From Tetragonia tetragonoides (taxonomy: Eukaryota > Streptophyta > Magnoliopsida > Caryophyllales > Aizoaceae): 64,000 bases of DNA. The stretch is taken from assembly GCA_038025085.1 (NCBI GenBank), contig CM076147.1:44972766-45036765 (forward strand), written 5' to 3'. The notes under the pieces were generated by a model, which saw only the letters and a list, made by a program, of their open reading frames with translations, was not told the origin of the DNA and ran no database searches. Shown here piece after piece: positions 1 to 12,800 of this stretch. How positions within the stretch are numbered: the first letter of the stretch is position 1; each line of letters starts with the position of its first letter. The translations under genes and the position numbers were made by a program.

Positions 1-3000
1 AATTTCAAAACAGCTCCAGATGCAATTTCCTTGCCTATTCTGCAAGGGGGGTTCACAATCCCAATGAAAACATATTTGCCTTCAGAATGTTAGGGGCTGT
101 TTAGATGTTGAAAACAATCTCTAGTTTTCAATCTCCCTTTTCTATCTCATTTCTAAGAAATTGAAAATAATTGAAAACAAATAGAAATGGGGAGAAGTTG
201 TTCAAAAGCACTATCTTCTCTAACTCATCCCCACTGTCACCCACATCTCTCTCTCATCCCTCTCTGACCACTTCACCACTCAACACCCCACCTCCCCTTT
301 AACCACCAGCCTGCTGCAGATCCGACCACCTTCTCCACTCACCACCTCACCCTTCAACCACCCACCATCATGCTTACTCACCTACAAACCACAACCCCTC
401 TCCATTGGCCCCTTCCCACCCTCACTCTCTCACTATCTCTCTCCTCAAACCAGCAATGGCGAACCACCACCACCAACAGCGAGTGTCTCTCTGTTAAGCC
501 CCAATCGATGTCGTCCCTGTCCCAGTGGGAGTGCCCTGACTGCGACTGCTCTGCTCCGGCCGAACCCGCCGGAAAAACCACCTGAGTGGAGGTTGCCGGA
601 GGAAAAACCACCGGTGGTTGCCGGTTGACCGTGAGAGGAGAGAGAATTGTGGTGGTGGTGGTGGTGGTGGTGGTGGTGGTGGTGGAGAGAGAGTTGAGCT
701 GTTGCAGATTTGGGAGGCTGAGTGGTGGTGGAATGGTGGAGAGAGAAGTGGGGTTCAAACTTAACAAAGGAAATTTTGAGAACATCCAAATTGATGTTTT
801 CAGTTTCCTTTGTTAAGTTTTAAAATGGAGATTGTTGTTTTCATTGAAATGAGTTGGAGAATTTTTTGTTTTGAACACCTTCTTCCAAATTTTGGAGAAT
901 TAGAGATCAGTTTCCAGAAAACACCCCTTGTTTTCTGTAACTGAACAGCCCCTTAGTCTTCCAGCCTACCATCATATTAGTCTGCAAACGAAACAGCTTA
1001 CAAGAAAAACTCACCAGAAGATTGACTTCCAGTTGGGACACCTTTACTCTCTTTGGTTTGAGACGCTACCTGGAGAATCCCAAGTTATGCAAATCCCAAG
1101 TTATGCAAATGCAACGTCCAGACTTCAAAAAATATGACTGAGCAAGTAACATTTTTCGACAATACAGAATCAAGAGGGAAAAAAGAAGCCTTACAGAAGC
1201 TCCTGAGCTGGAAGCTTGCTTTGAATACCTCTCTTCATCCAAAAAATGAGAAGGGATGTCCTTTTCTGGAAACAGCAAACAGTTTTATTTTATTTTTTGC
1301 CAAGAATTATGTGATGATTGTAGAAACAATATAAATGACTAAGTGGACAACTACAACTTCAAAATGATTAAGCTCTCACCGGGCAAAAATGGTACAGATA
1401 CCTCTCCTCCACCAACTCTCAATACATTCTCCTTCAAATCAATTATGCACTGCAAAATAAGGTCTCGTCAACTTTTCGTTAAGCTTAAAGGGAATAAGGA
1501 ATCATGAAGGACATAGCAATTAAGACATATTACCTGATGTTTGCGAAGCATATCAAGACCAAACAGGAACTCCATGTTGGGAGAGTCAAGGACTGTAAAG
1601 GAACATTGGTAAAACACATTCCCAATCTTCCAAAGGGGACAGGGAATAAGTGAACCAAGCATGTCAAATTCAGAACCAAGCATGATGGCAGAGGATAAAG
1701 TTAAGTCAAAACATATCTAGTAGTTGATGTAAAATCTTTACGGAACAGATACAGTCCACCAAATTTCAATCACTACTTGCGGTGAGTGACACGGTTACAA
1801 TAGGAACTCAAGTGTCAAGTCCGATAACTTCCACACAGAGTTTATGACCAAAACTCCTTTTACTTCTTTATTAGCTATACATAAAAATTACTATACTAAA
1901 TTCAGGATATTTTTTTGTTTCTAGATAAAACTAAGCTCATGGAATTAAGACACAACATGAATCAAAAGCAAAATGGAAATCTTCAGTTAAAGGTTCCTTG
2001 TTTACTACCTTGATGGGAGCTACATGTATTCGACCAAGTATTTCTGTCTGACCAACCCCATGAGCGATACCTCGATAACGTTGATCCAGGAGCCTTAACA
2101 GTCTGAAGCCATATAAAGATTCAGAAATAAGAAAATGAGGTTTGAAAGAACATTAAGTGTAATGATGTATATATTTACATCCGAGTGCCGGGCATCAAAC
2201 ACAATGTGCATATTACACTTAATTAGATTGCTCTCAGTCTGGCAACAACAATAACCGCATGGAGACAGAAAGGAACATGACTACACGAAATATAATGCCA
2301 ATTTATGAAGAATGAGTGCCGATGGAAGAAAGGCAGACAATCTACATAGAACCTCCACGACCATAACATCCAATTTCCATATGGTACTCCAGTTTGAGGC
2401 CAATATACCAAAATTTAGTCATCTAGGTCTAAACGATGACCTTTATGGAATCAAACTAACTCACTCAACCTGATTCAGACGAAATTATTCATTCCTAGAA
2501 CAATCTTTAATAGGTTTATGCTAGGAGGAACTAACCAAAAAAGGGAGGGGAAACAGCAGGAAAAAAAAAGTGAGCAGCATCAAAGAACTTTTTTAGTACA
2601 AAAAAGCCACATACCCACAGCGCTCTGCACAACTTTTAGATATTATTGTTGACTGAGCTCCACTATCAACAAATGCCTGAAAAGAGAATAGAAATTAAAT
2701 ATATTATAACATTTGAAAGTCATAGACTTAGCAGGTTAAAATGAAATTACAAATAATGGGAATTGTATTTGTAGTAATCAAAAGAGGAAGGAAATATCTA
2801 GTTTTAAGTTCATCTTCACTATGAGTGTATGACATTATAATTCTGGGAGCTCTCACTTTACCATACATTTTTACAGAAAAGGTAAAAGCCGCAAATTTGC
2901 CAATAAAGGTCGACAGATTCGACGATGTAATTTTGTATTTCAACCTACACTAGCTCGATCAATTACCACAATGATGGTAACCACAAGTTTGAAAGCATGA

Positions 3001-4564
3001 CGTAATACGAAGCTCGTTTTTGTGTCATAGCTAGAGTTAATGAGTACCTTTAATGGAACATTATTCACTTCCATGTCCACATACAACATAACCTGAAGAT
3101 TTAAAGAAGGATTTTTTAGAACGTGCTACAAAAGCAGAGAAAAAGTCTTCAAAACCGAAATGTATAAACATACCACTCTTGCAAAACCTTCAGGGTTGTA
3201 CTCAAGGGCTGCTGCCCAGTTCTCATCAACTCCTTTCTACAAATAAAAGCAGCAACGTTGTAGAAAGTCACAAAAAGTAACCATAAAATTCGGGAGGAGG
3301 GTTGATTCAGGATCATGCAATTATAGAGGTTGTTACAGCCATAACGAAGAAACTGATGACAATCATCTAATCAATATAAACTCACTTAAACCAAACGTAT
3401 TTCACAAGAAATAAGACATGCGGTGTTGTCCGGACAAGCAAAAGCATTGCCATATGTATATCAGATAAATAAGAACAGGCAGCTCATAACTACCATCCAC
3501 GAGGACACCAATCGGAATACTTGAAAAAAACAAGGCCATGATACACCTAAATATTCAGTTCATGAAATCAAGTATGCAAAAGAGCTGTAAAGACCACTAA
3601 CAATTGGAAGAAAGCACAAAAGCAGATAAAATAATTAAAACAAAATATGCTTACCTGCCGAATGGCAGCTTCAATTTTCTTCTGGGCTTCCACGTCAAAA
3701 GGATCTGCATAGAGCAATGCCTACCAAAATACTTAATAAGTAGTCAACAACAGTCAAAAAGAAAATAATATCAATTGTAAAAAAGGGCAAAAAGAAAGCT
3801 ACCAATAGAAGCGACTTACAAGCTCCTCGTCCTCCTTGCGCTTCATTCCCGCCCTTTGATGATGTCGTTGCCGTAAAATCTCCTGTAGTCTGTTAAGGTC
3901 ATCCCCAGAAATTACTTGTGCAAGTTCAGGATCACTCTGCAAATATTTATACGACAAGTGAATGAATGAAGAAAAGGGTAGCAACCAACATGTTTTTGGT
4001 CTCGAGAGTAAGCAATATAGAGATAGAGAGAGTGGCATACGCATACCTGAAAGAGTTGAGCCATGAGATTAGAATCACGGCGAAGTTGGTGTTGAAAAGC
4101 TGCAGGGTTGACAGCAGAGCCATCTGGATTGAGGCTCATGTCATTGGAATTGGAATTGGAATTGGATCTGCTGGTATTGGCCTTAGACTTAGAAAGCATC
4201 ATAATCAAATCACCATCTGTAACACCGATTCCACTGAGCTTCTCATGGTTCCTCATCTCCTTCCCATTGTACAACAACTGTTGCTGATCAAGACCCACTC
4301 CACTCTCAACTTCCAGCAAAGCCTTCACATTTTCGACCTGTTCCAGATTCAATTTCAATTAAGAATTAAGATAGATAGATCGATCTAAAATACTGTACAT
4401 ACACACTCAAATTAATTAGGGTTAGGGTTAGGGTTAGGGTTAGGGTTAGGGTTAGGGTTAGGTTTTCCCAGAAATCCAATAGAGAAGAAAGTACGTACTG
4501 ATTCATTGGGGTCGACGTCTAAAGTGATCATCTGTTCGTCGCCAGTCATTACAGTGATCTTCAT
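1..4564 (-). CDS. DDI1: DDI1-like ubiquitin-shuttle aspartyl protease, 3' end off window
   Basis: DNA-damage-inducible 1 family: a shuttle protein that brings ubiquitinated substrates to the proteasome and carries a retropepsin-like protease fold. Exons, in coding order: 4499-4564, 4047-4337, 3820-3936, 3655-3720, 3174-3236, 3048-3092, 2615-2676, 2009-2102, 1534-1626, 1380-1449, 1195-1265, 1015-1069. All joins are GT-AG and keep frame (364 codons plus one base). A further exon starting near 34 and running off the window is tentative. The ubiquitin-like domain fills about residues 1-75. The protease domain covers about 200-330, with catalytic motif DSGAQ (Asp220), the AHGVGQTEILGRI segment and FGLDMLRKHQ. 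The C-terminal UBA domain would lie beyond the window. An Asn-Ser repeat (about residue 80) comes from a six-base microsatellite. The start is the first ATG before the ubiquitin-like fold, after a CT-rich leader. Confidence 0.93.
93..952. mobile_element. PIF/Harbinger (Tourist-like) non-autonomous element in a DDI1 intron
   Basis: An 860-bp element bounded by TTA on both sides (90-92 and 953-955). Its inverted ends are GGGGCTGTTTAG and CTGAACAGCCCC. The three-base TTA target site and this end type are those of the PIF/Harbinger superfamily. There is no transposase ORF. The interior holds a (GGT)n run near 650-683 and a 17-bp perfect inverted repeat (arms 757-773 and 804-820). It lies between the last two visible DDI1 exons, so it is removed with the intron if splicing is normal. 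Confidence 0.8.
4416..4462 (+). repeat. (TTAGGG)n microsatellite in DDI1 intron 1
   Basis: Nearly eight perfect copies of TTAGGG lie just downstream of exon 1 on the DDI1 coding strand, where they read as CCCTAA. The unit is six bases, unlike the seven-base TTTAGGG usual for plant telomeres, so it is best read as an intronic hexanucleotide microsatellite. Confidence 0.85.
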
Positions 4565-4752
4565 CCTCTCTCTCTCTCTATCTCTCTCTACTCACTAATC
4601 TGATATCTGATCTTCTTTTCTTTTCCTTTTTCTTTTCTTTTCAATTCTCCAAATTTCCAGGCAGCCGGATGGATACAAACTGGGGGCAGCCGCCCTAAAG
4701 TAATGCTTCGCCTTTGGGTTTCGGTTTGGTACCCAACCTTTTTGTTTATGGA

Positions 4753-4762
4753 ATATATATAC
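4753..4762 (-). promoter_or_regulatory. Candidate TATA box of DDI1
   Basis: An AT-alternating TATATATA stretch lies about 190 bases before the DDI1 start codon. A CT-rich leader follows at about 4565-4640. Position and composition fit a TATA element, but no transcription start can be read from sequence. Confidence 0.3.
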
Positions 4763-5304
4763 GGTGGAGGGTGATTATTCTTGCAAAGCATAGTATTACT
4801 ATTACCCAATTGAAATTATTCAACCTCTATAACCAAAAAAATAATACCCAAAACCTCATAATGCCTAAGTAAAATTTTAAATAATTAGAATTTTTCCAGT
4901 CGGGATTCTCTACTGTTGTTAAAAGAACAATAGAGTACCTTTCTTAAAATTTTTACCATTGGATTTGAGGGGTGGGCTTTTGGCCATTGGATAAAGGGGG
5001 TAGATTTTTGAAATTTAAACAGTTAGAGGAGAGAGATAGAAAGAAAAAGGAACATTAGAGTGCTGTAACAGTAGAGGATCCAAGTTGGGATTTTTCATTT
5101 TCTTCTCCCTTTTCTTTTCTTAAAGTGTATTTGGAAGTTTTAGGTGATAAACTATAATCCAAATGAAGGAACTATAAAGATGAGACTAAGCATCAATGGT
5201 TAATATTGATAATGATTAATCTATGACCTGTAAATAGAAATTTTTATTGTAGTTGTTTACTAGGAAAAGATGAATCCCAAAAGACATCATGTTTCCTAAC
5301 CAAT

Positions 5305-5472
5305 ATGGGTTGGTGTAGTGGTTCAGCACTTTATCCCTTAAATAAGTGGTTGGGGTTAGAATCTCAACTCTTGCGAAGGGAACAAATCTCTTTGCCAGCC
5401 CCTACCGCGAGGGGATTAGTTACTGTGGTCGATGGTAGATACCCTCGACAAAGGCCAAAAAAAAAAAAGAAG
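5305..5472 (+). mobile_element. tRNA-derived SINE with poly-A tail
   Basis: A box A-like segment (TTGGTGTAGTGGTT) at about 5310 is followed about 30 bases later by a box B-like GGTTAGAATCTC (canonical GGTTCGAATCC), then a tRNA-unrelated body and a run of A residues near 5457-5470. Spacing and tail fit a Pol III SINE. Box B carries a change and the target duplication is unclear, so the copy looks old. Confidence 0.65.
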
Positions 5473-5900
5473 TGTACTTGAACATTTCTAAATTTTGGAT
5501 CCTAATATATGTTGGTTTTTGTTTTGGAGATAATATTCAGAATATACTATTTACAAGATAAAAGACAAATAAAATTAACTTGTAAAATTGCATTATTATT
5601 GTAGAATCATTTACCAATTTGTATGATCCTAATATATGTTCGAGGAATAGTGATATACTTTCTTTTGTCCCAAATTAATGTACCCACTTTACTTTGCGTT
5701 GTGTTCTAAACAACACTTTTGTCCATCATTAGCTTTAAATTTACAAATTAGAAAAAATTGATATAATGAAAATACAATCTAAAATGAATATAAGATGAGT
5801 ATTTAAAAAATATTGTAAATTTCCATATATTTTTCATAAATCAATGGTCATTATTTATGAAGTGAGTACTTCACATTTTGTTTACAATGTAAATACTCTA

Positions 5901-5950
<50 letters not shown>

Positions 5951-5982
5951 CATCTCCATAAATTTTTTTATCACTTTGAGCG

Positions 5983-6026
<44 letters not shown>
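5901..6026. repeat. Two (TTA)n microsatellite runs
   Basis: Runs of TTA at about 5902-5950 and 5984-6026 are split by a short unique spacer. They flank near-duplicate words ('tctccataa'), suggesting local duplication of the run plus its edge. Confidence 0.9.
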
Positions 6027-6751
6027 CTCCATAATTTTTTTTTTGAGCGATATCAAATCTCCATAACCCAAGATGCTTGATTGACCCGGGAAAATGAGGA
6101 TAGAGGCACGATTAAAACATCAATTCCATAACCTACATAAACTTGAGGTTGATGAAAGGAAAATGGGAGGGCAAAAAATGTAAAAAAAAAAAAAAAAAAA
6201 AAAAAAGGGGGAGAAAAGAGTGAATTGTATGGGCAATCCTGGATTATGATTTGTGGAAGTAGCAGCCCAGTAGTAGAGGACTAGAGTCTAGAGAAGGAGT
6301 TTGAGTTTGCAAAACAAAGAGTTGGCGAGAGCGAGACACCTCTGGCCTCTGGGGATCGATTTGGATTTCCGCACTCTCTTCTCTCTTCTCTCTTCTCTCT
6401 TCTCTCCTCTCTAATAAAATCACCATCATCGCCGCCTCTTCTCTCTCTTTCTCTCTCTTTCTCTCTCTCTCTCTCTCACTGAAGCCAGATCTGCGAGAGA
6501 AGTGAAAAATTATACAAAACCCCTCTCCATTTCTCTCTCTCTCTCTCTCTCTTAAAATCCCCTTTCTAATTTTCTCTCTCTCTCTCGTTTGGATGCAAAT
6601 TCAAGGCTTCACTTGATCTGAGAACCCCTGGGTATGTTATACTTGTTAATCTTTCATCTTAATATTTGTTCGCATTCGATTTTATATTATCTAACTTTAT
6701 CGATTTGTTTTCAATTCAGTGTATACTATAAACTTAGTTAGCGAATCAAAC

Positions 6752-6787
6752 ATGGCTTCAACTGGAAATCCAAATCAACAACAACAT

Positions 6788-6826
<39 letters not shown>

Positions 6827-9800
6827 GGGGGAGTTGGAGTGGGAGTGGGATTTGATATGAATAAATTCTTCAAGCCCACAAATTTAGTACCCCCTAACCC
6901 TAATAGTAATCCCCAAAACCCTAATAGCAATTTGGGAGTCACCTTTGCACCTCCAACACCGTCTGCTTCATACCCACCCCCAACTGGACCTGGACCTTAC
7001 TCTTATCCACCTCAAACTCCACCTTATTACCACAACCATAACCATAATCATCCCTTCCCTCAAAATCAAGATCAGTTACATCATCAAAGGTCTGTCTCTT
7101 TCCCCACACCCCCTCTTCAGCCCGTCCCTAGCGCCCCTCCTCAGAATCCTAACCCCGGTGCTCGTCTTATGGCCTTGCTCAGCACCCCACCCCCAAATTT
7201 CGACTACTCCCACCAGTCCCCAACTCCCGAGTTTACTATTCCCCCCAATTCCAATTCCAATTCCAATGCCAATGCCAATGCCAATGCCAATGCCAATGCC
7301 AATGCTCCCCCTGTCCACCCCCACCCTCAGCCGCTCCACACCATTCACGCCGCTATCTCTCAGCCTGCTCCTATGCGTATGCCCAGCAGTAAGCTCCCCA
7401 GGGGACGCCATTTGCTTGGTGATCATGTTTCTTATGATGTTAATCTTCGCCTCCAAGGTGAAGAACAGCCTCAGTTGGAAGTTACTCCTATCACCAAGTA
7501 TATTTCTGATCCTGGTCTCATCCTTGGCCATCAAATTGCTGTTAATAAGACCTATATATGCTATGGCCTTAAGTTGGGAGCCATACGTGTGCTTAACATA
7601 AACACTGCCTTGAGGTCTCTCCTCCGTGGTCATACTCAGGTTTGCCTTTTCTTTTACAATCTTATCTTTGCATTTCAGATTGCTTTCACTTATTAATTGT
7701 ATTGGCAATTATGGAGATTTTAAACTTGCCACCTCTTAATCAAAGTTTTTTACACCCGAATTATAATTATACACTTGTTGATATAGCCTAGATCATCTGT
7801 ATTATCACCAAAAGAATACTGTACTTATTTAACATCTAATCTCATGCTGATAACACAAGAAAAGGAACTCATTTAATTTGTTGGACACTGATTAGATCTA
7901 GATATAGACAACTAACTACTTGGGAAAACATACCGTAGTTACAGTATGCGTATAGGAGTGTGTGCTGGTACCCATTTCCTTACCGAAAAGGGAAACTGAA
8001 TTCCTTTATGTGTCTGGTACGTGTATTATATATAATAGGCATTTAAAATTCATTTCACTTAAATGTTAAATTTATTTCCATATACACCAGTAATGCAGCA
8101 TAGAATTTTAATTGTAGATTTTGGCTTTGCTCGTACTTTGTCAAAAAAAGATTGCCAAATTGGTTGAAGTAGTGAGTGTTATTCATGCACTTGTGTCTTT
8201 TTCTGTCTCTTTGGAATAAGATTTTTTTCATTAAATCATTTGAACCTAAAAATTACTGGTTTACTGTTACTGCAGTTAGCTAAACTGTGAACATATTTAA
8301 ATTTCGCTGGGGATTTCATTATTTGCCCTGTTTAGCAATTATTGACGTGAATGCTGCATTGCTGATGGATATGTCATTCTATTGGTACATTCTCTCTTTC
8401 AACAAAGTGACTAGGGGAGCCCTAAAGAAAGCTTTCATCTATTGTTCTGTGGCTATATGTCAGTTTTGACAGGGTTGGCTCAACTGAGTTGTTAGCTCTT
8501 TTTCTGGTTGGTTTAATTTTAATTTTTATTTTTGAGTATCTTGCTCAATGGGTGGGGAAACTCTGTATCTATTTACCTTTCCATAAATTATTTATGCTTG
8601 CTTAACTATTTTCACCCTTTATGCAGAGGGTCACAGATATGGCCTTTTTCGCAGAAGATGTTCATCTTCTGGCTAGGTAATACAATGGTTCATAATATCA
8701 AGTTCATGTTACATTTTATGAGTGTACTGACACAATTTTATGCAGTGCAAGCATAGATGGACGGATTTATGTATGGAAGATTTCGGAAGGTCCAGATGAG
8801 GAAGAAAAGCCACAAATATCTGGAGTGGTTGTGCTGGCTATTCATATATCTGGGAATGAAGGATCTGTTCATCCACGGGTTTGTTGGCATTGTCACAAAC
8901 AAGTAAGTTCTCTAGTAATCTATTTACATGGTTTGAGCTCTAGTTGCTGTCTGTCATTTCTATTGCATAAGAGATGTCCCAATAGTTTTTAAAGTAATCT
9001 TTGGCTGTGTTGATCTGTACTACTCATACTGTGCAGGAGATACTGGTTGTAGCCATTGGCAAAAGTGTTCTCAGGATTGATACGACCAAAGTTGGTAGAG
9101 GTGTTGAGTTTGTTGCAGAGGAGCCCCTTGAGTGTTCTCTGGACAAGCTGATTGACGGGATCCAACTTGTTGGCAAACATGAAGGAGAGGTCACTGATTT
9201 GTCAATGTGCCAATGGATGACCACCCGTTTGGTAACGGCTTCAAAAGATGGAACGGTATGTCACTATGCAACCCCACTTAATGCATGCTAGTTCTGATCT
9301 CAGACTTGTACTTAAATACTTTCTGTTGCCATTACTAGTTCATTGGTTTCACGCTGCAAACTTACAAAAAAGGTTACGTGGTGCACTTATCTAGGTTGTT
9401 TCATGTTTAGTTTGGGTAAATTCATCTTTATTACTATTTGAATAAACGAGTTTAGTAGTTGCAAAAAGATTAATTTTTTAATGTGGTTTAGCAATAAAAG
9501 CCTTTTAAATTCATCTTAAGTAGGGTTTCTAAGAAAATCTCAGAACCACCCCAAATTAGGTGTCCAAAACAACTCTCAGATTCTTATAGAATGCTCAATA
9601 GTTTGTTTGATTTGTGGATTGCTAGAGGCCACTCCATTATCCTGCCAGAGAGGTTACTTCAATATCCGTTCAGAGAAATACCGTCTGTTATTTATTTATT
9701 TATGGTTTTGCAGGCTCAGACATATATTTGTTGCTATGTGCCTATGTCTTTCATTTTTGTGTAATTAATCTACATCCTGATCATCAAGTTTTCTGTTCTT

Positions 9801-12800
9801 CAGATTAAGATTTGGGAAGATCGCAAGGCACAGCCGCTTCTAGTACTGAGGCCTCATGAAGGTCAGCCCGTTGATGCAGCAAAGTTTTTGGCTGCCCCTC
9901 ATCGGCCAGATCATATCATGCTCATCACAGCGGTATGCTATTTCGTGTTCTTCTTTGTATTATTTATACATGGAAAAAGTTTCTTATGAATTGTTGCCTG
10001 GCCTTACAATAACAGGCAACTACAACAATTCAGTGTCGATCCTGCCAATGGTCAGGGTCTAGGAGGTCATATCTACTGCGTACACACCATTAGCCTTTGC
10101 AAGCAAAGAGGGTGTTTCTAAAAGGCCCTTGACAAATTTTAGAATTGTTGTACTGTCCATTTATTTTTCTTAAGTTGGTAATTTTTCTTGATGTATGAAC
10201 ATTCAATAGATGAATTTCAGTTAGAACTTTGAATGCTAGGAGGTCCGTTGTAGACTTATCCAATTTAAAATGTCTTATTTCCATGCATTTAACTTGGGGT
10301 ACATGTTCAAACATCTGAAACAGGGACCTCTTAATCGAGAGGTGAAGCTTTGGGCTTCATCTGATGAAGAAGGATGGTTGCTTCCTAGTGATGCTGAATC
10401 ATGGCGGTGCATACAGACATTGGAGTTGAGGAGTTCAACTGAGCCTCGAAGTGAGGAAGCATTCTTTAATCAAGTAGTGGCACTGTCTCAAGCTGGGATT
10501 CTATTACTTGCTAATGCCAAGATGAACGCTATCTATGCAATACACTTAGAATATGGCCCCAACCCAGCAGCCACCCGCATGGATTACTTAGCAGAGTTTA
10601 CTGTTACTATGCCTATCTTGAGCTTTACTGGGACAAGTGATGTCTTACCACATGGAGAAAACCTAGTTCAGGTTTACTGTGTCCAGACGCAAGCCATACA
10701 ACAGTATGCTTTGGACCTCTCGCAGTGTTTGCCGCCACCGATGGAGAACTTTGGATTAGAAAAATCAGAGTCTAGTGTTTCTCATGAAGCAGCTGAATAC
10801 ATTCCCACCTTAGAGCCATCAGGAAGCAAATCGTTCGAGGTTCCTCTTTCTGCCCCTAAACCAAGCAACTCACCTGAGAGTAAGTCTCCTGTGAGCTCTG
10901 CTTGTAATGCAGCCGTTACACGGGAAATGACCACCCCAAATATAGATTCCGGCACTGCTTTGTTGCTGTCAACATCAAGCCATGCTGACACTGCCTCTGT
11001 TGCATCTCCACCTCTTCCTCTTAGTCCAAGGTTATCTAGAAAGCCAAGTGATATTCGTGGTGATCAAGCTGTTATTGACAATCCAATTGATAGGCAAATG
11101 GATAGTGCGCGGACAGCTTCTGCTGCTTTGCCCTCTCCGAATGATGATAACAGAACTCTACAAGGGAATGCTTCTGATGTTAATTCACCTTCCATGTTCA
11201 AACACCCAACTCATCTGATAACTCCCTATGAGATTATATCTACACCGTCAGGTGATGGTACCCATACCGCTGAAAAGGGCGAAAGTGAGGCTAATATTCA
11301 AGATGTAGCTGTCAGTAATGACATGGCAAATGTTGAAGTGGAGGTCAAAGTTGTGGGTGACGCAGGATTTGCTAATAATGACGAATCTCCCTGTCAGTTA
11401 GATCATCCTGAAAGTGTGAGAGAAAGGAAAGAAAAATCCTTCTTTTCTCAGGCATCAGATCTTGGTGCTGATATGAGTCGAGAGTGCTGTGCGTTACCAT
11501 CTGAAAATTCTATCATGGAAGAAGCTAGAAACAGCATAATGGAGGCTCTAGCACAACCTTCGAATTCTGGTGGGGAGGAAGAAGATGAAGCGAGCAATCA
11601 TATGTCCGGGAAAGTTACTGACTTTTCTGTGTCAGGGACAGTGCCACAGTCTCCAACGCCAGCTGAAAAAGGGAAAACACAGAAAGCGAAGAACTCTCAA
11701 GCATCAGGTTCAGCATCTCCTTCTCGGAGTGTGTCCAATTCGGCAGAATTGCTACAAGGGACTGTTGCTGTTTCAACTGCGCTAATTTCACAGTTTCAGG
11801 AGACGCTAAATCAGGTAAGATCTTGAGTTTCAGCAAATGTTTCCAGTTTGCATCTTTAGCATGTTACTCATGGTGGTATGATATCATTTTATTGTAGCCA
11901 GATGTGCTGCATTTAATCTAAATCACTCTACAGTGCAGCATTTCAACTTGCTAAACATTAGGTCTGCTCCATGTTGTGGATTTTACGAGTGTACTTGTAT
12001 TTTGTTTGAGTTTGACTGGATGAATATAAGCACTATAAAATCACTCTGAAATATAGGCCTGGACAAAGTTCATGTTACCTAATCAGCTGGCCGCTGGTGC
12101 TAAAAGTCCAACTCAGTGAAACTCTTATGCTAGGGTTAAGGAGTGTTTACATAATTATTGTTCAAACGCATTTCTGTTGGTGGCCAACCTGCAGCTAGAT
12201 CAATTCGTGTCTAGACATGGTGTTGTCCGAATTGAAACATCAATGCTATTTGTCGAGCCTGAAATAAACCTGTGTTCAATGCTTACTGGATTCTGACATG
12301 GCCGTGGTGGTAGGATCTAGAGTCCATAACACAAATAGTGCCACTTTGGGATAGACCAGTTCAGGGTAACTTGATCTTTGCCATGTGACCTGGCATGCTT
12401 TCTTCTTAAGATCTACCTGGCGGTTGTTACTTCAATGTTAAAATATTCGACTTGTGGTAGTACGTTATATGTTACAAGACTTCGGGTCCTACCTTGTGTG
12501 GGTCCGGACCAGATTTTGGACAAGACCGCACCGGCTAGGACCTGTCCTACACTCCTACTTTGGACCGGCCAAACTGGGTTACGGTCCAGTTCATAAACGC
12601 GAGTGGTCCGGTCTGGTCCGGCCCGGTTCTGGTCCATGTTGGGGTAGGGGTTTTTCTTGCTTCGGGTCCTACCTTGTGTGGGTCCGGACCAGATTTTTGG
12701 ACAAGACCGCACCGGCTAGGACCTGTCCTACACTCCTACTTTGGACCGGCCAAACTGGGTTACGGTCCAGTTCATAAACGCGAGTGGTCCGGCCTGGTCC

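Larger units (their letters stand above)
4565..6751. other. Divergent intergenic region between DDI1 and VARICOSE
   Basis: About 2.2 kb separates two divergent start codons. It holds the DDI1 leader and likely promoter, a tRNA-derived SINE, two long TTA-trinucleotide runs, a poly-A run at 6181-6206, and the CT-rich 5' leader of VARICOSE. That leader contains a UTR intron with donor at 6632 and acceptor at 6719. No convincing ORF is present. Confidence 0.7.

Noticed and set aside
378..816. ORFs on both strands with poly-His, poly-Thr or poly-Val
   Set aside because: They are translations of the (GGT)n run inside the Harbinger MITE.
4416..4462. True telomere or chromosome end
   Set aside because: Only eight units inside a gene intron, with normal genes on both sides.
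7076..7708. 210-codon ORF antisense to VARICOSE exon 1
   Set aside because: It shadows the coding strand, with its Gly-Ile repeat coming from the Asn-Ala microsatellite.
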